This document shows, one piece after another, positions 7,099 through 15,099 of a stretch of DNA of 64,000 nt; the first letter of the stretch is position 1; each line of letters starts with the position of its first letter. Both the position numbers and the translations under genes were made by a program. The notes beneath the pieces were generated by a model. The model had not been told where the DNA came from, searched no databases, and saw only the letters and a program-made list of their open reading frames with translations. The DNA comes from Streptomyces capitiformicae (GTDB taxonomy: Bacteria > Actinomycetota > Actinomycetes > Streptomycetales > Streptomycetaceae), in the NCBI RefSeq assembly GCF_002214185.1, contig NZ_CP022161.1:1797767-1861766 (forward strand). The letters are read 5' to 3'.

Positions 7099-8325
7099 AT
7101 GAGCATGACCACGATGGGCATGACCACCATCGACACGCTGCGGTTCGCCACGGCCGGGTCGGTCGACGACGGCAAGTCCACGCTCGTGGGGCGGCTGCTG
7201 CACGACTCCAAGTCGGTCCTCGCGGACCAGCTGGAGGCCGTGGAGCGGGCGTCCGCCAACCGGGGCCAGGACGCGCCCGACCTCGCGCTGCTGACCGACG
7301 GGCTGCGGGCCGAGCGGGAGCAGGGCATCACCATCGATGTGGCGTACCGCTACTTCGCGACCCCGCGCCGCCGGTTCATCCTCGCCGACACGCCCGGCCA
7401 TGTGCAGTACACCCGCAACATGGTGACAGGTGCCTCCACCGCCGAGCTGGCCATCATCCTCGTCGACGCCCGCAACGGTGTCGTCGAGCAGACGCTGCGG
7501 CACGCGGCGGTGGCCGCGCTGCTGCGTGTGCCGCACGTGGTCCTCGCCGTCAACAAGATGGACCTCGTCGGGTACGAGGAGAAGGAGTTCCTGCGGATCG
7601 TCGAGGACTTCGGCCGGCACGCGGAGGAGTTGGGGCTGCCCGGCTTCACGCCGATTCCGGTCTCCGCGCTGGTGGGTGACAACGTCGTCGAGCGGTCCGC
7701 GCACATGGACTGGTATGACGGGCCCGCGCTGCTGGAGTACCTGGAGACCGTGCCGGTGGGGGTCGAGGCGGCGGACGCGCCGGCCCGCTTGCCCGTGCAG
7801 TATGTGATCCGGCACGGCGATGAGCGCCACTACGCGGGGCAGTTGGTGTCCGGGGCGCTGCGGGTCGGTGACCGGGTGACCGTCCATCCGTCCGGTGAGA
7901 CCTCCGAGATCGTCGGGATCGATGTGCTGGGCGAGGCGGCGGAGGTGGCGTTCGCACCGCAGTCGATCACGGTGCGGCTGGCGGATCAGCGGGATGTGGC
8001 CCGTGGGGACATGATCACGGCCGGGGCTGACGGGCCGACGCTCACCCAGGACGTGCGGGCAGCCGTCTGCCACCTCGCGGAACGGCCGTTGCGGGTCGGT
8101 GATCGCGTCCTGCTCCGGCACACCACTCGTACGGTGAAGGCGATCGTGCGTGACCTCGGCGGAGCCGGCTCCTTGGCCACGAACGATCTGGGGCGGGTTG
8201 TACTGCGTACGGCGGAGCCGTTGGCGTTGGACGACTACGCGGAGGTGCGGCGGACCGGGGCGTTCATTCTGGTGGACCCGGCGGATGGGGCGACGCTTAC
8301 GGCGGGGATGGTTGAGCTGACGTAG
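7099..8325 (+). CDS. cysN: Sulfate adenylyltransferase large (GTPase) subunit
   Basis: The 408-residue GTPase drives sulfate adenylation by CysD. The elongation-factor-type motifs are complete: G1 TAGSVDDGKSTLVGRLL, G2 region EREQGITIDVAYRYF, G3 DTPGHVQYTRNMVTGAS and G4 NKMDLVGYEE, followed by two beta-barrel domains. No APS-kinase domain is fused, consistent with a separate cysC upstream. It is the last gene of the operon; a strong hairpin follows 65 bp after the stop. Confidence 0.96.
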   Translation: MSMTTMGMTTIDTLRFATAGSVDDGKSTLVGRLLHDSKSVLADQLEAVERASANRGQDAPDLALLTDGLRAEREQGITIDVAYRYFATPRRRFILADTPGHVQYTRNMVTGASTAELAIILVDARNGVVEQTLRHAAVAALLRVPHVVLAVNKMDLVGYEEKEFLRIVEDFGRHAEELGLPGFTPIPVSALVGDNVVERSAHMDWYDGPALLEYLETVPVGVEAADAPARLPVQYVIRHGDERHYAGQLVSGALRVGDRVTVHPSGETSEIVGIDVLGEAAEVAFAPQSITVRLADQRDVARGDMITAGADGPTLTQDVRAAVCHLAERPLRVGDRVLLRHTTRTVKAIVRDLGGAGSLATNDLGRVVLRTAEPLALDDYAEVRRTGAFILVDPADGATLTAGMVELT

Positions 8326-8390
8326 CAGGTGGGGCGCCCGGTGCTGGAGCTGGGCGGGGGTGGGCGCACAACTCGGCGCTACGAGGTGCC

Positions 8391-8434
8391 GCTGCGCCCA
8401 CCCGTACCGCCCCAGCGGCACGGGTGGGCGCAGC
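8391..8434. terminator. Strong hairpin between convergent genes
   Basis: Perfect 15-bp arms, GCTGCGCCCACCCGT at 8391-8405 and its reverse complement at 8420-8434, enclose a 14-nt loop. An overlapping alternative pairing (GTGCCGCTG with CAGCGGCAC) is possible. There is no T-tract, as is usual for high-GC actinobacteria. The position between the end of cysN (plus) and the end of the monooxygenase gene (minus) fits a bidirectional terminator. Confidence 0.65.
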
Positions 8435-8466
8435 TATGTGAGCTGTGGCAGCTGGGTCCCGCTTCT

Positions 8467-8518
8467 CCAGGGGCGCGGGGAACTGCGCGATCAACCACAT
8501 CCGAGCCGCAGCCGCCAT
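8467..8518 (+). repeat. Dispersed Streptomyces-type element (GGGGCGCGGGGAACTGCGCG core)
   Basis: The core GGGGCGCGGGGAACTGCGCG followed by a degenerate ATCAACCACATCCGAGCCGCAGC tract matches an element I know to be very common between genes in Streptomyces genomes. A second copy, inverted, lies at about 10898-10945 at the start of the monooxygenase gene, so the two copies bracket that gene. Confidence 0.65.
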
Positions 8519-8546
8519 ACGACGGGTCCACCCGAGCTACTGGGCG

Positions 8547-10976
8547 CTACTGGGACAGTGTCAGTCGCGGTTTCGGGGCGTCGGCGCGGCCCGTGTTGGG
8601 GCGGCGGCTGCCCGCGCGGTACGGGGCGGGCCAGGTGACGCCCGGCCCTTCGTAGCCCTGCTCGGCTGCTGCGTGGAGGGTCCAGTGGGGGTCGTAGAGG
8701 TGGGGGCGGGCCAGGGCGCAGAGGTCGGTGCGGCCGGCCAGGATCAAGGAGTTCACGTCGTCCCAGGAGGAGATGGCGCCCACGGCTATCACGGGGACGT
8801 CGGCCTCGTGGCGGATTCGGTCGGCGAACGGGGTTTGGTAGGAGCGGCCGAAAGCCGGGTGCTCGTCGGCTACCACCTGGCCGGTTGACACGTCGATCGC
8901 GTCCGCGCCGTGGGCCGCGAACGCGCGGGCGATCGCCACCGCGTCCTCGGCTGTCGTACCGCCGTCCGCCCAGTCGGTGGCGGAGATACGGACCGTCATG
9001 GGGCGTTCCTCGGGCCATACGGCCCGTATCGCGTCGAAGACTTCGAGAGGGAAGCGGAGCCGGCCGTCGAGGGAGCCGCCGTAGCGGTCGGTGCGGTGGT
9101 TGGTCAGGGGGGAGAGGAAACCGGAGAGCAAGTAGCCGTGCGCGCAGTGGAGTTCGAGAAGGTCGAAACCGCTGCGGGCGGCACGGGCGGCCGCCGAGGC
9201 GAACTGCTCGCGGATGTCGGTCAGTTGGGCGCGGGAGAGTTCGCGAGGGGTCTGACTGCCCGGCTTGTACGGGACCGGGGAGGCCGCCACCAGGGGCCAG
9301 TTGCCCTCGTCCAGGGGGTCGTCGATGCCCTCCCACATCCGCTTGGTGGAACCCTTGCGGCCGGAGTGACCCAGCTGGACACCGATCGCCGTACCCGGCG
9401 CCTGGGTGTGCGCGAACGACACGATGCGGCGCCAGGCGTCGGCCTGCCGGGAGTTCCAGAGTCCGGCGCAGCCCGGAGTGATCCGCCCCTCCGGGCTCAC
9501 GCACACCATCTCGGTCATCACCAGCCCGGCGCCGCCGAGGGCCCGGGCGCCCAGGTGGACGAGGTGGAAGTCGCCGGGGACGCCGTCGGCCGCCGAGTAC
9601 ATGTCCATCGGCGATACGACGACCCGGTTGCGCAGGGTCAGGCCGCGCAGCCGGAACGGGGTGAACATCGGGGGCGTACCGGGCGGGCAGCCGAACTCGC
9701 GCTCCACGGCGCCGGTGAAGTGCGGGTCGCGCAGGCGGAGGTTGTCGTGGGTGACGCGGCGGCTGCGGGTGAGGAGGTTGAACGCGAACTGCCGGGTGGG
9801 CTGGGAGAGATGGAGCCCGATGTTCTCGAACCACTCCAGGCTGGCCCGCGCCGCCCGCTGGGTGGAGGCGACGACGGGGCGCCTCTCCTCCTCGTACGCC
9901 GCCAACACCCGTTCCAGATCGGGCTGTTCCTCCAGACAGGCGGCCAGCGCCAGCGCGTCCTCGACGGCGAGCTTCGTGCCGGAGCCGATGGAGAAGTGCG
10001 CGGTGTGCGCGGCGTCGCCGAGCAGTACCAGATTGCCGTGCGACCAGCGTTCGTTGACGACCGTGCGGAAGGTGGTCCAGGTGCTGTTGTTGGAGCGCAG
10101 GGGGCGTCCGCCGAGCGCGTCCGCGAAGAGCTTGGCGCAGCGGTCGATCGACTCGGCGGCGTCGAGTTCCGCGAAGCCGGCGGACCGCCAGACCTCTTCG
10201 CGCATCTCGACGATGACGGTGGACGCGCCGAATTGATCATGTGGCCCGGAGGGCCTCGTTGAGGGGTGGTGGTCGGGTGACGGGCGGGCGTACGGGTAGC
10301 CGTGCAGTTGCATCACGCCGTGTTCGGTCTCGGCGATCTCGAAACGGAACGCCTCGAAGGCGAAGTCCGCGGCCAGCCAGATGTAACGGCAGCGGTGTTC
10401 CTCGACGGACGGCCGGAACACCTCCGCGTACGCCGCGCGCGTGCCGCTGTGCACGCCGTCCGCCGCGATGACCAGGTCGTATGTCTCGCAGAGCCATTCC
10501 GGGTACGGGGCCTCCGTGCGGAACCGCAGTTCCACGCCGAGTGCGTGGCAGCGTTCGTGAAGGATCTGGAGGAGTCTGCGGCGGCCCAGGGCCGCGAAGC
10601 CGTGTCCTCCGGAGGTGTGACGGGTGTTTCTGTGGACGATGTCTATGTCGTCCCAGCGGATGAAGTCGTGTTGGAGGGCCTCGTAGACGGTCGGGTCTGC
10701 GTGTTCTATGCCGCCGAGGGTTTCGTCGGAGAGGACTACTCCGAAGCCGAAGGTGTCGTCCGGGGCGTTGCGTTCCCAGACGGTGATTTCGCGGGTGGGG
10801 TCGAGGCGTTTGAGGAGGGCGGCGGCGTAGAGGCCGCCGGGGCCGCCGCCGATGATGGCGATGCGGTGGGGGTGGCTGGTCGTCGCGGGCGGCTGCGGGT
10901 TGGTAGGGGCTGGCCGCGCAGTTCCCCGCGCCCCTGAGTTTGCTGCTGGGGTTGGCTGTATCGCTGGGGTTGGCAT
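8547..10976 (-). CDS. Two-domain 2-aminobenzoyl-CoA / salicylyl-CoA monooxygenase-reductase
   Basis: An 809-residue fusion. The N-terminal half is a flavin monooxygenase with the FAD-binding IAIIGGGPGGLYAAALLKRL and the second FAD motif NLVLLGDAAHTAHFSIGSGTK. The C-terminal half (from about MFTPFRLRGLTLRNRVVVSPM) is an old-yellow-enzyme reductase with LGHSGRKGSTKRMWEG and VRISATDWADGGTTAEDAV. This architecture is that of 2-aminobenzoyl-CoA monooxygenase/reductase and of proteins annotated as salicylyl-CoA 5-hydroxylase/oxidoreductase, which hydroxylate and then reduce the ring of an aryl-CoA. The ATG at 10976 overlaps the enoyl-CoA hydratase stop (TGATG). The first 35 residues are low-complexity and derive from a dispersed repeat, so functional translation could begin further in. 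Confidence 0.88.
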   Translation of the reverse strand: MPTPAIQPTPAANSGARGTARPAPTNPQPPATTSHPHRIAIIGGGPGGLYAAALLKRLDPTREITVWERNAPDDTFGFGVVLSDETLGGIEHADPTVYEALQHDFIRWDDIDIVHRNTRHTSGGHGFAALGRRRLLQILHERCHALGVELRFRTEAPYPEWLCETYDLVIAADGVHSGTRAAYAEVFRPSVEEHRCRYIWLAADFAFEAFRFEIAETEHGVMQLHGYPYARPSPDHHPSTRPSGPHDQFGASTVIVEMREEVWRSAGFAELDAAESIDRCAKLFADALGGRPLRSNNSTWTTFRTVVNERWSHGNLVLLGDAAHTAHFSIGSGTKLAVEDALALAACLEEQPDLERVLAAYEEERRPVVASTQRAARASLEWFENIGLHLSQPTRQFAFNLLTRSRRVTHDNLRLRDPHFTGAVEREFGCPPGTPPMFTPFRLRGLTLRNRVVVSPMDMYSAADGVPGDFHLVHLGARALGGAGLVMTEMVCVSPEGRITPGCAGLWNSRQADAWRRIVSFAHTQAPGTAIGVQLGHSGRKGSTKRMWEGIDDPLDEGNWPLVAASPVPYKPGSQTPRELSRAQLTDIREQFASAAARAARSGFDLLELHCAHGYLLSGFLSPLTNHRTDRYGGSLDGRLRFPLEVFDAIRAVWPEERPMTVRISATDWADGGTTAEDAVAIARAFAAHGADAIDVSTGQVVADEHPAFGRSYQTPFADRIRHEADVPVIAVGAISSWDDVNSLILAGRTDLCALARPHLYDPHWTLHAAAEQGYEGPGVTWPAPYRAGSRRPNTGRADAPKPRLTLSQ
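10898..10945 (-). repeat. Inverted copy of the dispersed element inside the monooxygenase N-terminus
   Basis: Read on the minus strand, this stretch contains CAGGGGCGCGGGGAACTGCG followed by CGGCCAGCCCCTACCAACC, the same core as the intergenic element at 8467. Here it is translated as the Ala/Pro/Thr-rich leader of the monooxygenase (SGARGTARPAPTNPQPPATT) before the FAD-binding fold begins. Confidence 0.62.
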
Positions 10977-11803
10977 CAGCGGCCCTGCCACTTCGGGGGG
11001 CGCTTTTCCTTGAATGCCGCGTGGAATTCCGCGTAGTCCTCGCCGTTCATGAGGAGGGCCTGGGTCGCCGCGTCCAGTTCCACCGCTGCCGCGAGCGGCA
11101 TGTCCAGCTCTGCCGTCAGCAAGGCCTTCGTCTGGGCGTACGCCAGCGCCGGGCCCTCCGCCAGGCGGCGGGCCAATGCCTGGGCGGCCTCGTCGGCGCT
11201 GCCCTCGTCCGTGAGCTGGCTGATCAGGCCGATGCGTTCGGCCTCGGGGGCGCGGACCGGCTCGCCGAGCATGAGGAGGCGGGTGGCGTGGCCGAGGCCG
11301 ACTACTCGGGGCAGGAGGTAGGCGGCGCCCATGTCGCCGCCGGAGAGGCCTACGCGGGTGAAGAGGAACGAGAAGCGGGCGGTCGGGTCCGCGACACGGA
11401 AGTCGGCGGCCAGGGCGAGGACCGCGCCGGCACCCGCCGCCACGCCGTGCACGGCGGCGATCACCGGGAACGGGCACTCCCGTACGGCCCGTACGACCTG
11501 CCCCGTCATCCGGTTGAAGTCGAGCAGCTGGGAGGTGTCCATCGCGAGGGTGGCGCCGATGATCTCGTCGACGTCGCCGCCGGAGCAGAAGCCGCGGCCC
11601 TCGCCGGCCAGCACCAGTGCCCGTACGGATTTCTCCCGGGACAGTTCGGCGAGCAGGTCGCGCAGGTCGGCGTAGGCGCCGAAGGTGAGGGCGTTCAGCT
11701 TCTCGGGGCGGGTGAGGGTGACGGTGGCGACGCCGTCGGTGATCGCGCACCTCAGGTGTTGCCAGTCGGGGGTGCGGGTGGCGGAGCCGGTGAAGGGACT
11801 CAT
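10976..11803 (-). CDS. Enoyl-CoA hydratase/isomerase (crotonase) family protein
   Basis: A 275-residue crotonase-fold protein. The substrate-binding block is VATVTLTRPEKLNALTFGAY, the oxyanion-hole segments are LAGEGRGFCSGGDVDEI and AVHGVAAGAGAVLALAADFRV, and the trimer-forming tail (KTKAL-like QTKALLTAEL, FKEKRPPKWQGR) is present. The family hydrates or isomerises enoyl-CoA esters or opens rings. It is translationally coupled to the monooxygenase-reductase (TGATG), so it probably acts on the non-aromatic CoA product of that enzyme. The start ATG at 11803 is preceded by an AGGAGGCCGCCCGTC ribosome site. Confidence 0.9.
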   Translation of the reverse strand: MSPFTGSATRTPDWQHLRCAITDGVATVTLTRPEKLNALTFGAYADLRDLLAELSREKSVRALVLAGEGRGFCSGGDVDEIIGATLAMDTSQLLDFNRMTGQVVRAVRECPFPVIAAVHGVAAGAGAVLALAADFRVADPTARFSFLFTRVGLSGGDMGAAYLLPRVVGLGHATRLLMLGEPVRAPEAERIGLISQLTDEGSADEAAQALARRLAEGPALAYAQTKALLTAELDMPLAAAVELDAATQALLMNGEDYAEFHAAFKEKRPPKWQGR

Positions 11804-12058
11804 GACGGGCGGCCTCCTCGGGGGCTACCTGCCGCGGCGCTGCGGCTACTTCCCTACCCCATGAAGCTATCACCTATATCTGACTGTCGTCATGAGTGCG
11901 CGATAGGCCGTTGTCGGTCACGTGACTCGGTCACGGGCGTTCTACAGGCCCGTAACGGCGGGTGCGGTCGTGGTCGGCCGAGCGTTGGGCTGGGTAGACC
12001 GCCTGACAGCGGGGCCGATGGCCCGCGTACCATTCCTAAAGCTGAAAGCAGGACGACC

Positions 12059-12526
12059 ATGACCTGCGCCATGAACGGATCCACCGCCTTGCAAGAACCC
12101 TCCGCCCCCTCCTCCTGGCGCATCGCGCTGCCGCAGACCGCCGCGGCTGTGCCCATGGCCCGTGCGCTGGTCCGTACTGCGCTCACCGATCTGGAGCATG
12201 GGTCCGACTGCGACACGGCGGAGCTGCTCACGGCGGAGTTGGTGGCGAACGCGGTCGAGCATGCCGTGGGGGACGGGCCGATAGAGCTGGTGGTGGAGCT
12301 GCTGCCGGGTGGATGCAAGGTGGAGGTCCACGATCCGGATCCGGCGCCGCCGGGCGATCTCGCCGGGGTGGGGTGCGCCGAACCGGACCCATGGCAGGAG
12401 CACGGGCGCGGCCTGCTCCTCATCCGCGCCCTCAGCTCGTCCTGCGGCCACCGTCCCACCGACTCGGGCAAGGCTGTCTGGTTCCGCCTCCCCACGGTCC
12501 CGCCCCAGCGCCGCCCCGCCGAGTAG
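12059..12526 (+). CDS. ATP-binding anti-sigma-factor-type (HATPase) regulator
   Basis: A 155-residue protein with a single HATPase fold of the RsbW/SpoIIAB kind: N box AELLTAELVANAVEHA, G1 region VEVHDPDPAPP, and G2 box EHGRGLLLIRALSSSCG. Streptomyces encodes dozens of such small proteins that bind sigma factors or phosphorylate anti-anti-sigma partners; no partner gene is adjacent. ATG 12059 is preceded by AGGACG; an in-frame ATG at 12071 is an alternative. A region of 255 bp without genes separates it from the divergent crotonase gene. Confidence 0.85.
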   Translation: MTCAMNGSTALQEPSAPSSWRIALPQTAAAVPMARALVRTALTDLEHGSDCDTAELLTAELVANAVEHAVGDGPIELVVELLPGGCKVEVHDPDPAPPGDLAGVGCAEPDPWQEHGRGLLLIRALSSSCGHRPTDSGKAVWFRLPTVPPQRRPAE

Positions 12527-12619
12527 GTCCGCTGTTTTCCGCGGTCCTGCAACGGGCCCGACGGAACCCCTGACCGACAGGGAGGCCGAAGTCGCGCGGC
12601 GTGTGGCGCGACAATCACC

Positions 12620-13627
12620 TCAGGCCAGGGTCGCCACCAGGACCGCCTTGATCGTGTGGAGGCGGTTCTCGGCCTCGTCGAAGACCACCGAGTGGGGGGA
12701 TTCGAAGACCTCGTCGGTGACCTCCAGGGAGTCGCGGCCGTGGAGGTCGTGGATCTCGCGGCCGACCTTGGTGCCGAGGTCGTGGAAGGCCGGGAGGCAG
12801 TGGAGGAACTTGACGTCGGAGTTACCGGTGGCGTTCAGGACGTCCATGGTGACGGCGTAGGGGGAGAGCGCGCCTATGCGCTCGTCCCAGACCTCCTTGG
12901 GCTCACCCATGGAGACCCAGACGTCGGTGGCCACGAAGTCCGCGCCCTGAACACCCTCGTGGATGTGCTCGGTGAGCGTGATCCGCGCGCCGCTGATCTC
13001 GGCGAGCTTGCGCGCGTGGGTGACGATCTCCTCGGCGGGCCAGTAGGCCTGCGGGGCGACGATACGGACGTCCATGCCGAGGAGCGCGCCGGTGACGAGG
13101 TACGAGTTGCCCATGTTGAAGCGGGCGTCGCCGAGGTAGGCGAAGACCATCTCGTCGAGCGGCTTGTCGCAGTGCTCGGTCATGGTCATCACGTCGGCGA
13201 GCATCTGGGTGGGGTGCCAGTCGTCGGTGAGGCCGTTGTAGACCGGCACACCGGCGTACGCGGCGAGTTCCTCGACGTTCGCCTGGCTGTCCCCGCGGTA
13301 CTCGATCGCGTCGAACATCCGCCCGAGGACGCGCGCGGTGTCCCGTACCGACTCCTTGTGACCCATCTGCGAACCGGACGGGTCGAGGTACGTCGTCGAG
13401 GCGCCCTGGTCCGCCGCGGCGACCTCGAACGCGCACCGCGTGCGCGTCGAGGTCTTCTCGAAGATCAGCGCGATGTTCTTGCCGCGCAGGTACCGCGTCT
13501 CCGTGCCGGCCTTCTTGGCCGCCTTCAGTTCGACGGCCAGGTCGATCAGGCCCCGGAACTCCTCCGCGGTGAAGTCCAGTTCCTTGAGGAAGTGGCGCCC
13601 GGCGAGGGCGTGGGGGACAGTCGCCAT
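12620..13627 (-). CDS. argF: Ornithine carbamoyltransferase
   Basis: The 335-residue enzyme interconverts ornithine plus carbamoyl phosphate with citrulline plus phosphate. The carbamoyl-phosphate motif [16 protein letters not shown], the HPTQMLAD block and the ornithine-binding [10 protein letters not shown] are all present. I chose ATG 13627 ([10 protein letters not shown]) because GGAG lies 8 bp upstream; a GTG at 13636 would add three residues. It follows arcA by 68 bp on the same strand, so here it probably works in the catabolic direction (arginine deiminase pathway), although it could also be the only biosynthetic copy. No carbamate kinase gene is adjacent. Confidence 0.95.
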   Translation of the reverse strand: MATVPHALAGRHFLKELDFTAEEFRGLIDLAVELKAAKKAGTETRYLRGKNIALIFEKTSTRTRCAFEVAAADQGASTTYLDPSGSQMGHKESVRDTARVLGRMFDAIEYRGDSQANVEELAAYAGVPVYNGLTDDWHPTQMLADVMTMTEHCDKPLDEMVFAYLGDARFNMGNSYLVTGALLGMDVRIVAPQAYWPAEEIVTHARKLAEISGARITLTEHIHEGVQGADFVATDVWVSMGEPKEVWDERIGALSPYAVTMDVLNATGNSDVKFLHCLPAFHDLGTKVGREIHDLHGRDSLEVTDEVFESPHSVVFDEAENRLHTIKAVLVATLA

Positions 13628-13636
13628 GGGAGGCAC

Positions 13637-13695
13637 TCCAGGGTTCAGGGGCTTCAGAGGGCTGAGAGTGGAAGTCTATACGACATTACACATTT
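13637..13695 (-). promoter_or_regulatory. AT-rich gap between arcA and argF with a direct repeat
   Basis: Reading on the minus strand, this short gap contains GTATAGA twice (in CTGTATAGAAATG and TCGTATAGACTT), 20 bp apart, in an AT-rich block that stands out from its surroundings. It could hold an argF-proximal promoter or a regulator site (ArgR is the obvious candidate), but no convincing ARG-box palindrome is visible. Confidence 0.3.
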
Positions 13696-14919
13696 CTATA
13701 CAGGGGACCTCTCCACCGGGCAGCTCATACACCGCGGACCGCCCCTCCCCCGCCCCAGCTCGCTCCCGGGGATCTCGATCACCTCGATGCCCTGCTTGCG
13801 CAGATGCGTATTGGTGGTGGCGTTGCGTTCATAGGCGACGACGACGCCCGGCTCGACCGCGAGGACGTTGCAGCCGTCGTCCCACTGCTCGCGCTCGGCG
13901 GCGTGGACGTCCTGGGTGGCGGTCAGGACGCGGATCTCGTTCAGGCCGAGGGCGGCCGCGATGGCACGGTGCATGTGCTCCGGCGGATGGTCGGTGACCT
14001 TGAGTTCCTTCTCGCCGACGCCGGGTTCGATGGTGTACGAGCGGAGCATGCCGAGTCCGGCGTACTGAGTGAAGGTGTCGCCGTCGACCATGGTCATCAC
14101 CGTGTCGAGGTGCATGAAGGCCCGGCGTTTCGGCATGTCGAGCGCGACGATCGTACGGGCGGAGCCGGCGGCGAACAGTTTGGTGGCGAGCATCTCGACG
14201 GCCTGGGGAGTGGTCCGCTCGCTCATGCCGATGAGGACGGCGCCGTTGCCGATGACGAGGACGTCGCCGCCCTCGATGGTCGAGGGGTAGTCGGCCTGAC
14301 CTTCCGACCAGACGTGGAACGCCTCGTCGCGGAAGAGGGGGTGGTGGCGGTAGATCGCCTCGAAGTGGACCGTCTCACGCTGACGGGCGGGCCAGCGCAT
14401 GGCGTTGATGGAGACCCCGTCGTAGATCCAGGCGGAGGTGTCCCGGGTGAAGAGGTGGTTGGGGAGGGGGTCGAGGAGGAAGTCGTCGAGTTCCATGACA
14501 TGGAAGCGGACGGATGCCGGTTCCAGGTGCGCGTCCAGGAACTCCCGCTTGGTCATGCCGCCGATCAGGGCCTCGACCAGTTCACCGAGGGGCAGGGTCT
14601 CGAAGGCGGCTCTGAGGTGGTCCGTTGCGAGCGGGCCGTACTCCTTCTCGTCGAAGACCCGGTCCAGGACCAGCTCGCGGGCTTCGGGGATCCGCATGAC
14701 ATCCGTGAGCAGGTCACCGAAGAGGTGGACGGCGACTCCGCGGTCGCGCAGCACGTCCGCGAAACCGTCGTGCTCCGCGCGCGCTCGGCGCACCCACAGC
14801 ACGTCGTCGAAGAGGAGGGTGTCCTTGTTGCTGGGGGTGAGCCTTTTGAGCTCTAGGTCCGGCCGGTGCAGGATGACGCGGCGCAGCCGCCCGGCCTCGG
14901 AGTCGACATGGAATCCCAT
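13696..14919 (-). CDS. arcA: Arginine deiminase
   Basis: The 407-residue enzyme hydrolyses arginine to citrulline and ammonia. Characteristic segments are [19 protein letters not shown], the [18 protein letters not shown] block, [22 protein letters not shown], the [14 protein letters not shown] catalytic His/Asp region and the C-terminal nucleophile cysteine in [14 protein letters not shown]. Its length is normal for the family. ATG 14919 has AGGA 7 bp upstream; a GTG at 14952 would add eleven residues. Together with argF it converts arginine to ornithine and carbamoyl phosphate. It is divergent from the SPFH gene across a region that contains a strong inverted repeat. Confidence 0.95.
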   Translation of the reverse strand: MGFHVDSEAGRLRRVILHRPDLELKRLTPSNKDTLLFDDVLWVRRARAEHDGFADVLRDRGVAVHLFGDLLTDVMRIPEARELVLDRVFDEKEYGPLATDHLRAAFETLPLGELVEALIGGMTKREFLDAHLEPASVRFHVMELDDFLLDPLPNHLFTRDTSAWIYDGVSINAMRWPARQRETVHFEAIYRHHPLFRDEAFHVWSEGQADYPSTIEGGDVLVIGNGAVLIGMSERTTPQAVEMLATKLFAAGSARTIVALDMPKRRAFMHLDTVMTMVDGDTFTQYAGLGMLRSYTIEPGVGEKELKVTDHPPEHMHRAIAAALGLNEIRVLTATQDVHAAEREQWDDGCNVLAVEPGVVVAYERNATTNTHLRKQGIEVIEIPGSELGRGRGGPRCMSCPVERSPV

Positions 14920-15002
14920 GTCTTCATCCTGACCATTCGGGCGCGTGTTCACCCGCTGGTCGGCCGGATCCGGACGTCGACACCCCCTCCCATTTCGTCC
15001 CC

Positions 15003-15033
15003 TTGACGATAAGTGGATCGCCCTATTATCGTC
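15003..15033. promoter_or_regulatory. Promoter overlapped by a perfect inverted repeat
   Basis: TTGACG (15003-15008) and TATTAT (15024-15029) form a plausible plus-strand promoter with a short 15-bp spacer. GACGATAA at 15005-15012 and TTATCGTC at 15026-15033 are perfect 8-bp inverted arms separated by 13 bp, so an operator covers both promoter boxes. It lies 67 bp upstream of the SPFH gene and 83 bp upstream of the arcA start on the other strand. Confidence 0.6.
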
Positions 15034-15099
15034 TAAGTGACGCGAACAGGTGCGTGAAGTACCAGGAAGTACCAGGAAGCATCACGAGGGGAATCATTC

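Noticed and set aside
3081..8325. Ordinary assimilatory sulfate operon
   Set aside because: No cysH or sulfite reductase, and a sulfotransferase and glycosyltransferase are translationally coupled to cysC; a sulfation role is more likely, though not proven.
10940..12058. Upstream extension of the HATPase reading frame
   Set aside because: It runs antisense through the crotonase gene and has no family motifs; the real start is ATG 12059.
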